Assembly (NCBI GenBank): GCA_963782885.1 | Contig: CAWALL010000014.1 | Span: 186,001-250,000 of the forward strand | DNA from: DATAOG01 sp963782885 | GTDB taxonomy: Bacteria; Pseudomonadota; Alphaproteobacteria; Geminicoccales; Geminicoccaceae | DNA: 64,000 nt | Direction of reading: 5' to 3' | Part shown: piece after piece, positions 1 through 7,608 of the stretch | How the letters are laid out: each line of letters starts with the position of its first letter | Numbering within the stretch: the first letter of the stretch is position 1 | The notes under the pieces: model-generated | What the model saw: the letters and a program-made list of their open reading frames with translations, nothing else | What the model was told of the DNA's origin: nothing | The model's database searches: none | Position numbers and translations under genes: made by a program

Positions 1-1
1 A

Positions 2-1180
2 GTATCTGGCCTGGTTAGCCTCTCACTCTTCATCTGGCTTTATCTGCTGTTTGGTCGGCACGGCTTCTGGCGCGCCAAGCCGCGGTTTGAGCTCGAGCGG
101 TCGCCGGTGCCGCGCGTTTGGCCCGATGTCGTTGCGGTGGTACCGGCGCGGAACGAGGCGGAAACTGTCGAGACCACGCTGCGATCGCTGCTGCGGCAGG
201 ACTATGGCGGGGCGCTCACGATCGTTCTGGTCGACGATCACAGTCAGGATGGCACGCGGTCGATGGCCGAACGACTGGCGGTCGGGGCAGCGCGGCATCT
301 CGAGGTGATCGAAGCGCCCGCTCTGCCGGCCGGCTGGTCGGGCAAGCTTTGGGCGGCGGCGAGCGGCCTTCGGCGCGCCGACGAGTTGGCGGCGGCTGCG
401 CCCTACATCATGCTGACCGACGCCGACATCGCCCATCCGGCGGACAACCTCGCGCGCCTTGTCGCCAAGGCCGAGGCGGAGCGGCTCGATCTGGTCTCGC
501 TGATGGTCCGGCTCCGCTGCGCGAGCTTTTGGGAGAGGCTCCTGATCCCACCGTTCGTCTTCTTCTTCCAAAAGCTGTACCCGTTTGCCGCGGCCAACGA
601 TCCGGCCTCCCGGGTCGCGGCGGCCGCCGGCGGCTGCATGCTCGTGCGCCGGCCGGCCTTGCGCGAGGCCGGCGGGATCGAGGCGATCCGTGGCGAGCTG
701 ATCGACGACGTGGCGCTCGCCCGGGCGATCAAGCGGCGTCCGGGCGGCGGCCGGATCTGGCTCGGCCTCAGCGAGGCGACCCGCAGTCTGAGGCGCTGTG
801 CGGCGCTTGGCGAGGTGTGGACGATGGTCGCGCGAACCGCCGATACCCAGCTCCGGCACTCCCTGCTCCTGCTGATCGTCACGCTGCTTGGCCTGGTGAT
901 CACCTACGTGGTGCCGCCGCTCGCACTGCTGGCGGGCCTGACCGGGCGCACTCCCTGGCTTGCGGAGCTCCAACTCGCGGGTCTGGGTCTCTTGGGGCTC
1001 GCAGGCATGGCGGTCGCGTTCTCGCCAACGCTGCGGTTGTATCGGCTCGGGGTCGCCTGGAGCCTGACCTTGCCGGTCGCGGCCATGCTGTTTGCCGCCA
1101 TGACCGTGGCCTCGGCGGTGCGGTACAGGCGCGGCACCGGCGGCCGCTGGAAGGGCCGGGTGTTGACTCCCGAGGCTTGA
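2..1180 (+). CDS. hpnB: Hopanoid-associated glycosyltransferase, HpnB-like (5' end outside window)
   Basis: Family 2 glycosyltransferase, likely membrane-anchored, of the type found in hopanoid gene clusters. The frame is already open at base 2: an N-terminal hydrophobic stretch (SLSLFIWLYLLFGR) precedes the GTG at 107, which I therefore read as an internal codon. Visible motifs are the nucleotide-sugar fold VVAVVPARNEAETV, the DD-type VLVDDHSQDGT, the metal-binding LTDADIAHP and the acceptor-side ELIDDVALARAIK. Three hydrophobic segments follow in the C-terminal third (about 845-1120). About 390 residues are visible, near the expected HpnB length, so only a few residues are missing. The HpnB assignment rests on the overall motif order plus the C-terminal membrane domain; another GT2 transferase is possible. 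The substrate is not shown by the sequence. Confidence 0.82.
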   Translation, partial: VSGLVSLSLFIWLYLLFGRHGFWRAKPRFELERSPVPRVWPDVVAVVPARNEAETVETTLRSLLRQDYGGALTIVLVDDHSQDGTRSMAERLAVGAARHLEVIEAPALPAGWSGKLWAAASGLRRADELAAAAPYIMLTDADIAHPADNLARLVAKAEAERLDLVSLMVRLRCASFWERLLIPPFVFFFQKLYPFAAANDPASRVAAAAGGCMLVRRPALREAGGIEAIRGELIDDVALARAIKRRPGGGRIWLGLSEATRSLRRCAALGEVWTMVARTADTQLRHSLLLLIVTLLGLVITYVVPPLALLAGLTGRTPWLAELQLAGLGLLGLAGMAVAFSPTLRLYRLGVAWSLTLPVAAMLFAAMTVASAVRYRRGTGGRWKGRVLTPEA

Positions 1181-1803
1181 GCGCAACAGTTCGCGACCGC
1201 CGCGACGCGATGTGAGATCGAGCTGCCTTGTTTGTCACCCGCTCTCGTGTCTGATCGCCACCCCGAGTCGGTGGTTCACCAAGGCGAAGAATGGTGGAAA
1301 TGCCTCAGGAGACCGGCCTGCGCGAGGCTGGAGGGGCTTGGATCCACTGGCGGTCGCTCGTAGCATTGTTGGTCCGGCGGACTCGTCGGGCAGGAGAGGG
1401 AGCAGGCCAATGGGCGCCACTCTTCTGTCCGAGGTCGGCGCGTGCGGCCGCCGCAAGTTGGGGTCAGGCACCGGCGCATCAATCTCTGAGAGTGCGTGGT
1501 CGCCGATCGAGCGAGCTCGTCCGTTCACCGCAGAGGGTTCGTCGATGTCACCGCTGCCCCGCGTCCCTGCCGGACGCTTCCGCCGGAGCGGAACTCGTGG
1601 TCTCGCTGAGGCCGCCGAGGGCCTGTTCTGCGGCCTCTGGTCCAAGGGCAATCCTGGGCGTCGATCCGATGCCGGACGAGGTGCATCTGGAGGCGCGGGC
1701 GTCAAGGCGGGCGAAGCCCCCGGCCTGGCCGGCCCTGGCCTTGACGCCCGCGCCTCCAGATACGGCTCTGTGATCATTGGATCGATGCCACGTTCCGACC
1801 TTC
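1181..1803. other. Gene-free stretch with large palindrome
   Basis: No recognisable protein family on either strand. Open frames here have no homology I recognise and no convincing ribosome binding site. The one structured feature is the inverted repeat at 1661-1787, listed separately. The region adjoins the 3' side of a truncated IS110 transposase gene, so part of it may be the outer end of that element. Confidence 0.5.
1661..1787. repeat. Long inverted repeat / hairpin
   Basis: A perfect 23-bp inverted repeat pairs 1686-1708 with 1738-1760, leaving a 29-nt loop that is itself GC-rich and partly palindromic. Similarity continues outward with mismatches (GATCC-ATG on the left mirrored by CAT-GGATC on the right), so the whole imperfect palindrome reaches roughly 1661-1787. 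It lies just beyond the stop side of the IS110 remnant. It could be a mobile palindromic element, an IS110 target or end, or a very stable transcription terminator without a U-tract. Confidence 0.75.
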
Positions 1804-2247
1804 TCAGGCCGCGGCACCGGCTGGCGCATCCGGCTCGCGCTGCCAACGGAAGTCAGTGCCGTCCAGCCACTTCCGGTGTATGATCACCGCCAGCCGCCGT
1901 GCCACGGCGATCTGGGCGCGCAGGAGCACCTCGAGGCCCCAGCGCTTCACCCAGCTCCATCGGCTCACCCGGGTCAGCAGCGCGTTCGCGGCCTCGCACA
2001 GCAGGGCCCGCACGGCTTTGTCGCCGCATTTGGTGATGTGACCGGTATAGTCGGTCTCGCCCGAGGCGTACTTACTCGGTGTCAGCCCGAAGTAGGCGCC
2101 GACCTCGGCTGAGTTCGGGAATCGCTCAGGCTCGTCAACTGCGGTCCGGAAGGCGAGCGCGGTGAGCGCGCCGACGCCGGGCACCGTCATCAGCCGCCGG
2201 CACACCTGGTCCTGTTTGGCCACCGTCAGCACCGCACGGTGCAGCAA
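1804..2247 (-). pseudogene. IS110-family transposase, C-terminal fragment
   Basis: About 147 codons of the C-terminal (Transposase_20) half of an IS110-family DEDD recombinase: LMTVPGVGALTALAFRTAVD, then VGAYFGLTPSKYASGETD and a conserved LLCEAANALLTR. The N-terminal RuvC-like DEDD catalytic domain is absent. Upstream the frame runs into the start of a 2Fe-2S protein gene (2280-2351), so a deletion or recombination event joined the two. It cannot encode an active transposase. Confidence 0.85.
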
Positions 2248-2279
2248 CGCGAGCTGGCCATGACCGCCGCTCGGGCCGT

Positions 2280-2351
2280 CAGCAGCGACTGCCGCGGATC
2301 GATCTCGAGCTGCCGAGCTTGCCCATTGACGGTCAGCTGTACGCTCGCCAT
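2280..2351 (-). pseudogene. N-terminal fragment of a 2Fe-2S subunit (molybdenum hydroxylase small subunit)
   Basis: The first 24 codons (MASVQLTVNGQARQLEIDPR and on) closely match the start of the intact 2Fe-2S subunit at 34179-34640, including the leader just upstream of the ATG (AGGAG, then CGCGATGGC). The frame then changes into IS110 remnant sequence before any cluster-binding cysteine. This is a second, destroyed copy of the small-subunit gene, consistent with the large-subunit remnant at 9869-10539. Confidence 0.75.
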
Positions 2352-2397
2352 CGCGACCCCCTCCTGAGCCGACGGGCTCGCCGTTTTGAGAATGAAG

Positions 2398-2799
2398 TCA
2401 ACTCGCGAAAGCAGAGACGCCGGCCGAGGCGACGGCGTCGTCCTGGCTGCCGGTGCCGCCACTGACACCGATCGCGCCGACGACCGATTCGCCGCGCCGC
2501 AATGGGACACCGCCAGCGAAGATCATGATGCGGCCACCGTTCGATCCACGGATCCCAAAGAACTGCTGGCCCGGCTGGCTGTTCTCGGCAAGTTGTGCCG
2601 TCGAGATGTCGAATGCCCGCGCCGTAAAGGCTTTGTTGATGGCGATATCGATGCTGCCGATCCATGCGTCATCCATGCGGACATGGCTCACCAGATTCCC
2701 GCCGGCATCAACCACGGCGATATTCATCAGCTGCCCGATCTTGCGCGCCTTGTCTTCGGCAGCAGCGATCACGCGACGCGCATCATTCAAGGTCATCAT
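2398..2799 (-). CDS. GlcG/HbpS-family heme-binding-like protein
   Basis: Predicted 133-residue single-domain protein of the GlcG/HbpS family (Haem_degrading domain). It begins with the family-typical TLNDARRVIAAAEDKARKIG and continues with MNIAVVDAGGNLVSHVRMDD, then GGVPLRR and VVGAIGVSGGTGSQDDAVA. Length fits the family (about 130-150). AGGAG lies about 9 nt before the ATG-ATG start. It follows the broken formaldehyde dehydrogenase gene on the same strand with a 64-nt gap, so the two probably formed an operon. Family members bind heme or accompany oxidoreductases; the exact role here is not shown. No signal peptide is visible. Confidence 0.8.
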   Translation of the reverse strand: MMTLNDARRVIAAAEDKARKIGQLMNIAVVDAGGNLVSHVRMDDAWIGSIDIAINKAFTARAFDISTAQLAENSQPGQQFFGIRGSNGGRIMIFAGGVPLRRGESVVGAIGVSGGTGSQDDAVASAGVSAFAS

Positions 2800-2863
2800 G
2801 GGGTCGTTCTCCTAAGCCGCTCTCGGTCCGGGCGCCGCTTGATGGCGCACCCGCATCGAGGCG

Positions 2864-3932
2864 CTACGCTGCAATCATACCGTGCGGATCGATGACGAAT
2901 TTCTTGGCCGCGCCGCGGTCGAAGTCGCGGTAGCCGGCGGCCGCGTCATCCACGGAGATGGTGGTGACGTTCACCGCCTTCGCGATCTCGACCCTGTCGT
3001 GCAGGATGCATTGCATGAGCTGGCGGTTGTACTTCATCATCGGGCACTGGCCGGTGTGAAAGCTGTGGCTCTTGGCCCATCCCAGGCCGATGCGGATGCC
3101 CAGCATGCCGCTCCTGGCGTTCTGGTCCCGGGCACCGGGATCATCGGTGATGTACAGGCCCGGGATACCGAGCGCGCCGCCGGCGCGGGTGACGTCCATG
3201 ATCGCGTTCAGGACCGTGGCCGGCTGCTCCTGCCTCGCATCCTTGCCGTGGCTGTGGGCCTCGAAGCCGACGCAGTCGACCGCCGGCACGCCGACGATCG
3301 CGGCGATCTGGTCAGCCGGCGGCGCGTCGCGCGTCAGATCGACGGTCTCGCATCCGAAGCTCCTCGCCTGCGCGAGCCGCTCGGCGTTCATGTCGCCGAC
3401 GATCACCACGGCCGCGCCGAGCAGATGGCACGCCGCGGCGCATGCCAGCCCGACAGGTCCCGCCCCGGCGACATAGACCGTCGAGCCGGTCGGGACACCC
3501 GCGGTCACCGCACCGTGATAGCCGGTCGGCAGGATGTCGCTGAGCAGCGTCAGGTCCTTGATCTTGGCGATCGCCTGATCCTTGTCCGGGAATCGCAGCA
3601 GGTTGAAGTCGGCGTACGGCACCATGACGTATTCGGCCTAGCCGCCGACCCAGCCGCCCATGTCCACGTAGCCGTAGGCTGCGCCCGGGCGGGAGGTGTC
3701 GACGTTCAGGCAGATGCCGGTCTTCTGCTCCTTGCAGTTGCGGCAGCGGGCCGCAGGCGATGTTGAAGGGCACTGAGACGACGTCGCCTTTGCGGATGAA
3801 CAGGACGTCGCGCCCGGCCTCGATGACCTCGCCGGTCATCTCGTGGCCGAGGATCAGGCCGGACGGCGCCGTGGTGCGGCCGCGCACCATGTGCTGATCC
3901 GAGCCGCAGATATTGGTGGAACTAGCTCTCCA
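2864..3932 (-). pseudogene. fdhA: Glutathione-independent formaldehyde dehydrogenase, disrupted
   Basis: Zinc- and NAD-dependent medium-chain dehydrogenase of the Pseudomonas FdhA type. The visible parts cover most of the protein: the catalytic-zinc motif NICGSDQHMVRG, then ILGHEMTGEVIE, the Rossmann segment VYVAGAGPVGLACAAA, and a C-terminus ending in KKFVIDPHGMIAA. Three lesions are seen. The 5' end is missing where an IS1595 lies. A frameshift near 3745-3760 falls in the structural-zinc cysteine region. An in-frame TAG at 3638-3640 replaces the expected Gln in GGQAEYV. It cannot make a normal protein as read. Confidence 0.85.
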
Positions 3933-3938
3933 TGACGC

Positions 3939-4889
3939 TCAGGCTGGCTCTGGCTTGGCGACCAGGCCGCGATAGGTCGTGGGTGAGATCTGCACCGCGT
4001 GCTCGATCACCCGTGCGAAGCGGTGGCTGAGGTTTTTGGCGGTGCGGCGGTTGAAGCGGAAGGCGAACTCGTCGAGGTAGGCGGGGAGATGCTTCGTCGA
4101 GACCGCGCCGTGGTGGGTTCGCAGCAGCCAGCGTTTGGCGAGACCGAACACCAGGTGGATCGCTGGCAGGCGGAGCGACGCTTCACCCCAGGTGGCGCTG
4201 AGATTGAGCGGCTCGTGGGTGTAGCCGGCGGCACCGAGCCCCCGATAGCCGGGCCAGCCATCGGTGGCCACCGCAGCCGGCTTGGCGACGGCGCCGGCAA
4301 GGAAGCCCTCGAGGCTGGTGGCCGAGACGCCATCGACCACGGCGAGCCGGAGCCGCCCCATCCGCCGCCCTCGGGTCTTGCCGCGGTCGCTCTCGACAGC
4401 GCCGGCAACCACCGTCTTGCCTGCGGCGCCGCGTCCTGGTTTGCCCGGCCTGGGCCCACCAACGTAGGTCTCGTCGGCTTCGACGCGCGCGTTCAGCGGC
4501 TCGCGATCCGGGCGGACCATCGCCCGCCTGATCTTGTGCAGCCAGCTCCAGGCGGTCTGGTAGCTGCCGAAGCCCATCTGCCGCTTGAGCTCCATCGCCG
4601 AGATCCCGCCCTTGCTCGAGGTCACCAGGAAGATCGCCAGGAACCACCTCGAAAGGCCGGTCTTGGTCTGCTCGAAGATGGTGCCCGCGAGCAGCGAATG
4701 CTGTTTGCCGCAGGCGGTGCACTCGTCGATCAGGCGCACTTTGTCGGTCCAGGCCCGCTCGTGCCCGCAGGCGCTGCAGCGGAACCCGTCCGGCCAGCGC
4801 GCGTCGAACAGGTACGCCCGGCATTGCTCGTCCGTACCAAACCGCGCCATGAATCCCGGCAGGTCATCCGGTAAATCCTTCGGCAGCAT
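3939..4889 (-). CDS. IS1595-family transposase (ISXO2-like)
   Basis: Predicted 316-residue DDE transposase with an N-terminal zinc ribbon (CSACGHERAW, then CTACGKQHSL) and the ISXO2-like domain. Catalytic-region motifs are VEADETYVGGPRPGKPGRG and VATDGWPGYRGL, followed by HLVFGLAKRW in place of a typical His-Glu region, then FRFNRRT. I chose the ATG at 4889 because GGAGGG lies 4-5 nt before it; a GTG at 4901 is also in frame. The gene appears intact. Its stop lies only a few bases from formaldehyde dehydrogenase sequence, so the downstream end of the element looks trimmed and I could not delimit terminal repeats. Confidence 0.85.
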   Translation of the reverse strand: MLPKDLPDDLPGFMARFGTDEQCRAYLFDARWPDGFRCSACGHERAWTDKVRLIDECTACGKQHSLLAGTIFEQTKTGLSRWFLAIFLVTSSKGGISAMELKRQMGFGSYQTAWSWLHKIRRAMVRPDREPLNARVEADETYVGGPRPGKPGRGAAGKTVVAGAVESDRGKTRGRRMGRLRLAVVDGVSATSLEGFLAGAVAKPAAVATDGWPGYRGLGAAGYTHEPLNLSATWGEASLRLPAIHLVFGLAKRWLLRTHHGAVSTKHLPAYLDEFAFRFNRRTAKNLSHRFARVIEHAVQISPTTYRGLVAKPEPA

Positions 4890-4962
4890 CCCGCCCTCCA
4901 CTCCTGCGTGATCTGCCGTACCCTACCTCAACCTCTCACCCCCGCCCAGCAAATCCCGGCGG

Positions 4963-5032
4963 TGACCAGGGCCTCGTCTCCACCCATAAGGACCAGCTCA
5001 ACGCCGACCTGCTCGCCTTCATCCGAGGCTAG
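4963..5032 (+). pseudogene. C-terminal scrap of an alpha/beta hydrolase
   Basis: A 22-codon tail (DQGLVSTHKDQLNADLLAFI, then RG and TAG) resembles the end of haloperoxidase-type alpha/beta hydrolases, where the catalytic His sits in an HGL motif and the chain ends NADLLAFL-. Nothing upstream continues the domain. It precedes the Tat-exported epoxide-hydrolase start at 5113 on the same strand. Tentative because of the short length. Confidence 0.4.
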
Positions 5033-5236
5033 AGATGCGAACACCGGGGCGGATAGGAGAGCCACGTCCAGGGACACGACCCAAGCTGCTGACCGCAACG
5101 TAGGAGAATGTCATGTCTTCATCGACATCGCCCACGCGGCGCAACGTTCTCATCGCCTCAGCGGCCGCGGATGCCGCGGGTCTGCTTCCCACGCACCTCA
5201 GCGCAGCGACCGACAGCAGCGCAATTCGGCCTTTTA

Positions 5237-6267
5237 GAACATTTTCACCTTAGATAGATGCATATTCGCAGTGGTGGAGATAGCGGGCGCATTCGTCTGG
5301 CGGGACGGTGGCGAGGAGGCGGCCGATAGTCGACCAGAGCTCGTCCCCGCTGCGCGCCGCGGCTTTGCCGAGCAGGGCTTTGAGCTTGGCGAAGAGCTGC
5401 TCGATCGGATTCAGATCGGGCGAGTACGGCGGCAGGTAGAGGAGCGAGGCTCCGGCCGCGGCGAGCGTCTGGCGGACGCCGGCGACCTTGTGGGCGGCGA
5501 GATTGTCGAGCACCACGACGTCGCCGGGGACGAGCGCTGGCGCCAGAAACTGCTCGACGTAGGCGCAAAACGTGGCGCCGGTCATCGGTCCGTCGAGGAC
5601 CAACGGCGCGATGACGCCGCTCTGCCGGAGCCCGGCGACGAAGGTCGTGGTCCGCCAATGGCCGTGGGGCACGGCGGCGACCAGGCGCGCGCGAGCGGGC
5701 CGCGGCCGTAGCGCCGGGCCATGTTGGTGGCGGTGCCGGTCTCGTCGACAAAGACGAACCGCGCCGGGTCCATGAAGCGCTGCCAGACGCGCCACCGCCG
5801 GCGTTGGCCGGCGACGTCGGGGCGGTCCTGCTCCGCCGCTCTCAAGGACTTTTTTTATGCCTGAGGCCGATCCGACGGAGCGCGTTGTGGATCGTCGAAA
5901 GCCCGGCCCGGACCCCGCAGCGCCGCTGCAGCTCGCTCTGGAGCTCGGCGAGCGTGAGGTCGGGCGTCGCCTCGACCAGCCGGCGCAGGTCGGCTGCGTG
6001 CGGCTCGAGCACGGGCCGCCGGTGGCCGCCGTAGCGCGCCGGCGCGGCGCTGCCGGTGGCGCGCACCCGTTGCATGAGCTTGATGGCGGCCGACGGGCTG
6101 ACCGCAAAGCGCCGCGCCGCTTCTCGGATCGAGCTGCCGCGCTCAATCGCACGGACAATCCGCAGCCGCAGGTCCATGGAGATCGGTGCCGGCATGATGA
6201 CATCCCGGTGGTCTCAACCGTTATTGTCGAATCACAGGCGCCGATTCCACGCAATAGGAATATGCTC
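5237..6267 (-). mobile_element. IS630-family element
   Basis: About 1.03 kb element flanked by TA duplications (5235-5236 and 6268-6269), the IS630/mariner hallmark. The ends are imperfect inverted repeats: GAACATTTTC at the left and GAGCATATTC read inward from the right, 8 of 10 matching. The transposase is read on the minus strand. Excising the element with one TA restores the host reading frame, which fixes the boundaries. Confidence 0.85.
5250..6195 (-). pseudogene. IS630-family transposase, frameshifted
   Basis: The N-terminal part (from the ATG at 6195) is a helix-turn-helix region: DLRLRIVRAIERGSSIREAA, then SAAIKLMQRVRATG. It ends in RHKKSP at a run of seven A (minus strand, around 5849-5855), the usual slippery site of IS630 elements. 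The next frame holds FVFVDETGTATNMARRYGRG with the first Asp. A second frame change near 5690-5700 is needed to reach VAAVPHGHWRTTTFVAGL, VVVLDNLAAHK and LPPYSPDLNPIEQLFAKLK (second Asp and Glu). The first shift may be programmed; the second looks like a real indel, so this copy is probably dead. Confidence 0.82.
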
Positions 6268-6358
6268 TAGCATCAACGTTCCGGAAGAGGCGCTCCTCGA
6301 TCTCTGCCGGCGCATTGCGGCGACGCTCCTTTCTGCCGGACTCCGCGCCGCCTTCAGA

Positions 6359-6598
6359 TCACTTCGGCCGGCACGCTGATCGCCAGGTTTCCACGTGAAA
6401 GCCGAGGGAGGGGGCGAGAGGGATTGCCGGCGCAGCGCCGACCACCATCTGTCCGATGCCTGCCAGATTGTGGTGGATCGCCGGCAGGTCGCTCGCTGGA
6501 AACGACAGTCGCCAGCCCGGGCTGACCAGACACTCGGTCAATCTGACGACATCGACCTCCAACGTCGTCATCAGAATTTCCAGATCAGAACGAGACAT
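6359..6598 (-). pseudogene. AraC-type regulator, N-terminal cupin fragment
   Basis: From the ATG at 6598 the frame reads SRSDLEILMTTLEVDVVRLT, then ECLVSPGWRLSFP and IHHNLAGIGQMVVG. This is the start of the cupin sensor domain (cupin_6/AraC_binding-like) found in AraC-family regulators. It breaks off after about 65 residues where it meets the end of the epoxide-hydrolase remnant. The C-terminal AraC DNA-binding domain is absent. It is divergent to the cytochrome P460 gene, so it may once have regulated that locus. Confidence 0.65.
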
Positions 6599-6758
6599 CT
6601 GGAGATTTGGACGATTGGCCACCTGTTCAGGACCCTTGGATCGTCGCGTTGTCTTACGAGTTGGGTGCTGCTCCCAGATGGGCGTCGGGCCCCGCGGCGG
6701 AGCAGGCACGTAGGTGCGAGCCCGCTTCTACGCCAGATCAGGTCACGGAGAAACAGCT

Positions 6759-7376
6759 ATGATCAAGACGGCCATGACCGGCAAAATTCCAGTCGTTTCT
6801 GTGTTGCTTGGGGTTGGCATCCTTGCAACCTCAGTATTCGCGTTCGCACAGTCGCCATCGGATGAGAACGCGCAGACGAAGTCGCGTTACTTGCCCGAGT
6901 ATACCGAGTCCGGCGACCTCATTCTCCCCAAGAACTGGCGCCATTGGGTTTTTGTCGGGTCACCCCTGACCCCCAACGCGCTCAATGATGGCAAGGCGAA
7001 TTTCCCGGAATATCACAACGTTTACATCGAGCCGGGATCGTACGAGATCTACAAGAAGACAGGTAAGTTCCCGGAAGGGACCATCTTTTTCAAGGAGCTG
7101 CAGCTCACGCTGCCCGGCGACGAGCCCAATGGCTCACGCAAGGAGCCTTCGGGGCGTGGCTATTTCCCCGGCCCCTACAACGGCGCCGACGTCACCGTCA
7201 AGGACTCCAAGCGCTTCGCCGACAGCGACGGCTGGGGGTACTTCAATTTCAATCATCACGAGCCCAAGGCGCCGACCGCCACGGTGAAGACGAAAGACGA
7301 ATGCGCCTATTGTCATATCGCCCTCGCGAAGAAAGATGATGTCTGGACCCAGTTCTATCCCATATTGGACAAGTGA
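6759..7376 (+). CDS. Cytochrome P460-family protein (exported c-type heme)
   Basis: Predicted 205-residue secreted protein. A signal peptide (KIPVVSVLLGVGILATSVFA, cleavage near AFAQ-S) is followed by a P460-type domain starting LPEYTESGDLILPKNWRHWV. The heme-attachment motif CAYCH lies near the C-terminus (7303-7317), inside KDECAYCHIALAKKDDVW. Cytochrome P460 proteins carry a cross-linked c-heme and some oxidise hydroxylamine; others have unknown substrates, and the cross-linking Lys is not assigned here. GGAG lies about 8 nt before the chosen ATG; an upstream in-frame start at 6714 lacks this. It is the first gene of a run of exported proteins (lactonase at 7609, chimera at 9012). Confidence 0.85.
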   Translation: MIKTAMTGKIPVVSVLLGVGILATSVFAFAQSPSDENAQTKSRYLPEYTESGDLILPKNWRHWVFVGSPLTPNALNDGKANFPEYHNVYIEPGSYEIYKKTGKFPEGTIFFKELQLTLPGDEPNGSRKEPSGRGYFPGPYNGADVTVKDSKRFADSDGWGYFNFNHHEPKAPTATVKTKDECAYCHIALAKKDDVWTQFYPILDK

Positions 7377-7451
7377 TGGTGTTGGAGTCGGGCAGTCTCA
7401 CTTGCAGAATAGGCACGGCCATGAAGATGTCCGGCTCCGGAATTCGTCGCC

Positions 7452-7547
7452 GTGACTGCAGTCGTGGCCTTCACCTGGCTCAGCGTCACGCAGTCCAAGG
7501 ACGCCCAGTGGGTCTACGTCCAGGGATATCCCTCGTTGAAGCAATAG
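7452..7547 (+). CDS. Possible small membrane peptide remnant
   Basis: A 31-codon frame (GTG at 7452; VTAVVAFTWLSVTQSKDAQW and on to TAG at 7545-7547) has one hydrophobic segment and ends VQGYPSLKQ. An ATG-led frame (MKMSGSGIRR, from 7420) would join it by a single-base shift, so a short exported protein may have been frameshifted. It sits between the P460 and lactonase genes. No family recognised. Confidence 0.3.
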   Translation: MTAVVAFTWLSVTQSKDAQWVYVQGYPSLKQ

Positions 7548-7608
7548 GCCGTGCCCACGCCCCAGGGAGACCCACACAGCCCAACCGAAAAGCGAAGGAG
7601 ATATAGAA

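Larger units (their letters stand above)
5113..6379 (+). pseudogene. Tat-exported epoxide-hydrolase-like protein, split by IS630 and truncated
   Basis: Codons from the ATG at 5113 read SPTRRNVLIASAAADAAGL, a twin-arginine-type signal, then AIRPF, where an IS630 interrupts. Removing the element and one TA duplication restores the frame exactly: AIRPF-SINVPEEALLDLCRRI. That is the start of the epoxide-hydrolase N-terminal (EHN) domain of alpha/beta hydrolases. TAGGAGAATGTC before the ATG is a good ribosome binding site. After about 20 further codons the match ends and the frame stops at 6377-6379, so the catalytic domain is lost. The protein would have been periplasmic. Confidence 0.75.

Noticed and set aside
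1212..1883. Several overlapping open frames around the palindrome
   Set aside because: No ribosome binding site, no family motifs, and they run through the inverted repeat on both strands.
3638..3640. Reassignment of TAG as a sense codon
   Set aside because: Several intact genes in the window (for example at 8887-8889, 22088-22090, 55049-55051 and in pgl) end at TAG at the expected family length, so TAG acts as a stop here.
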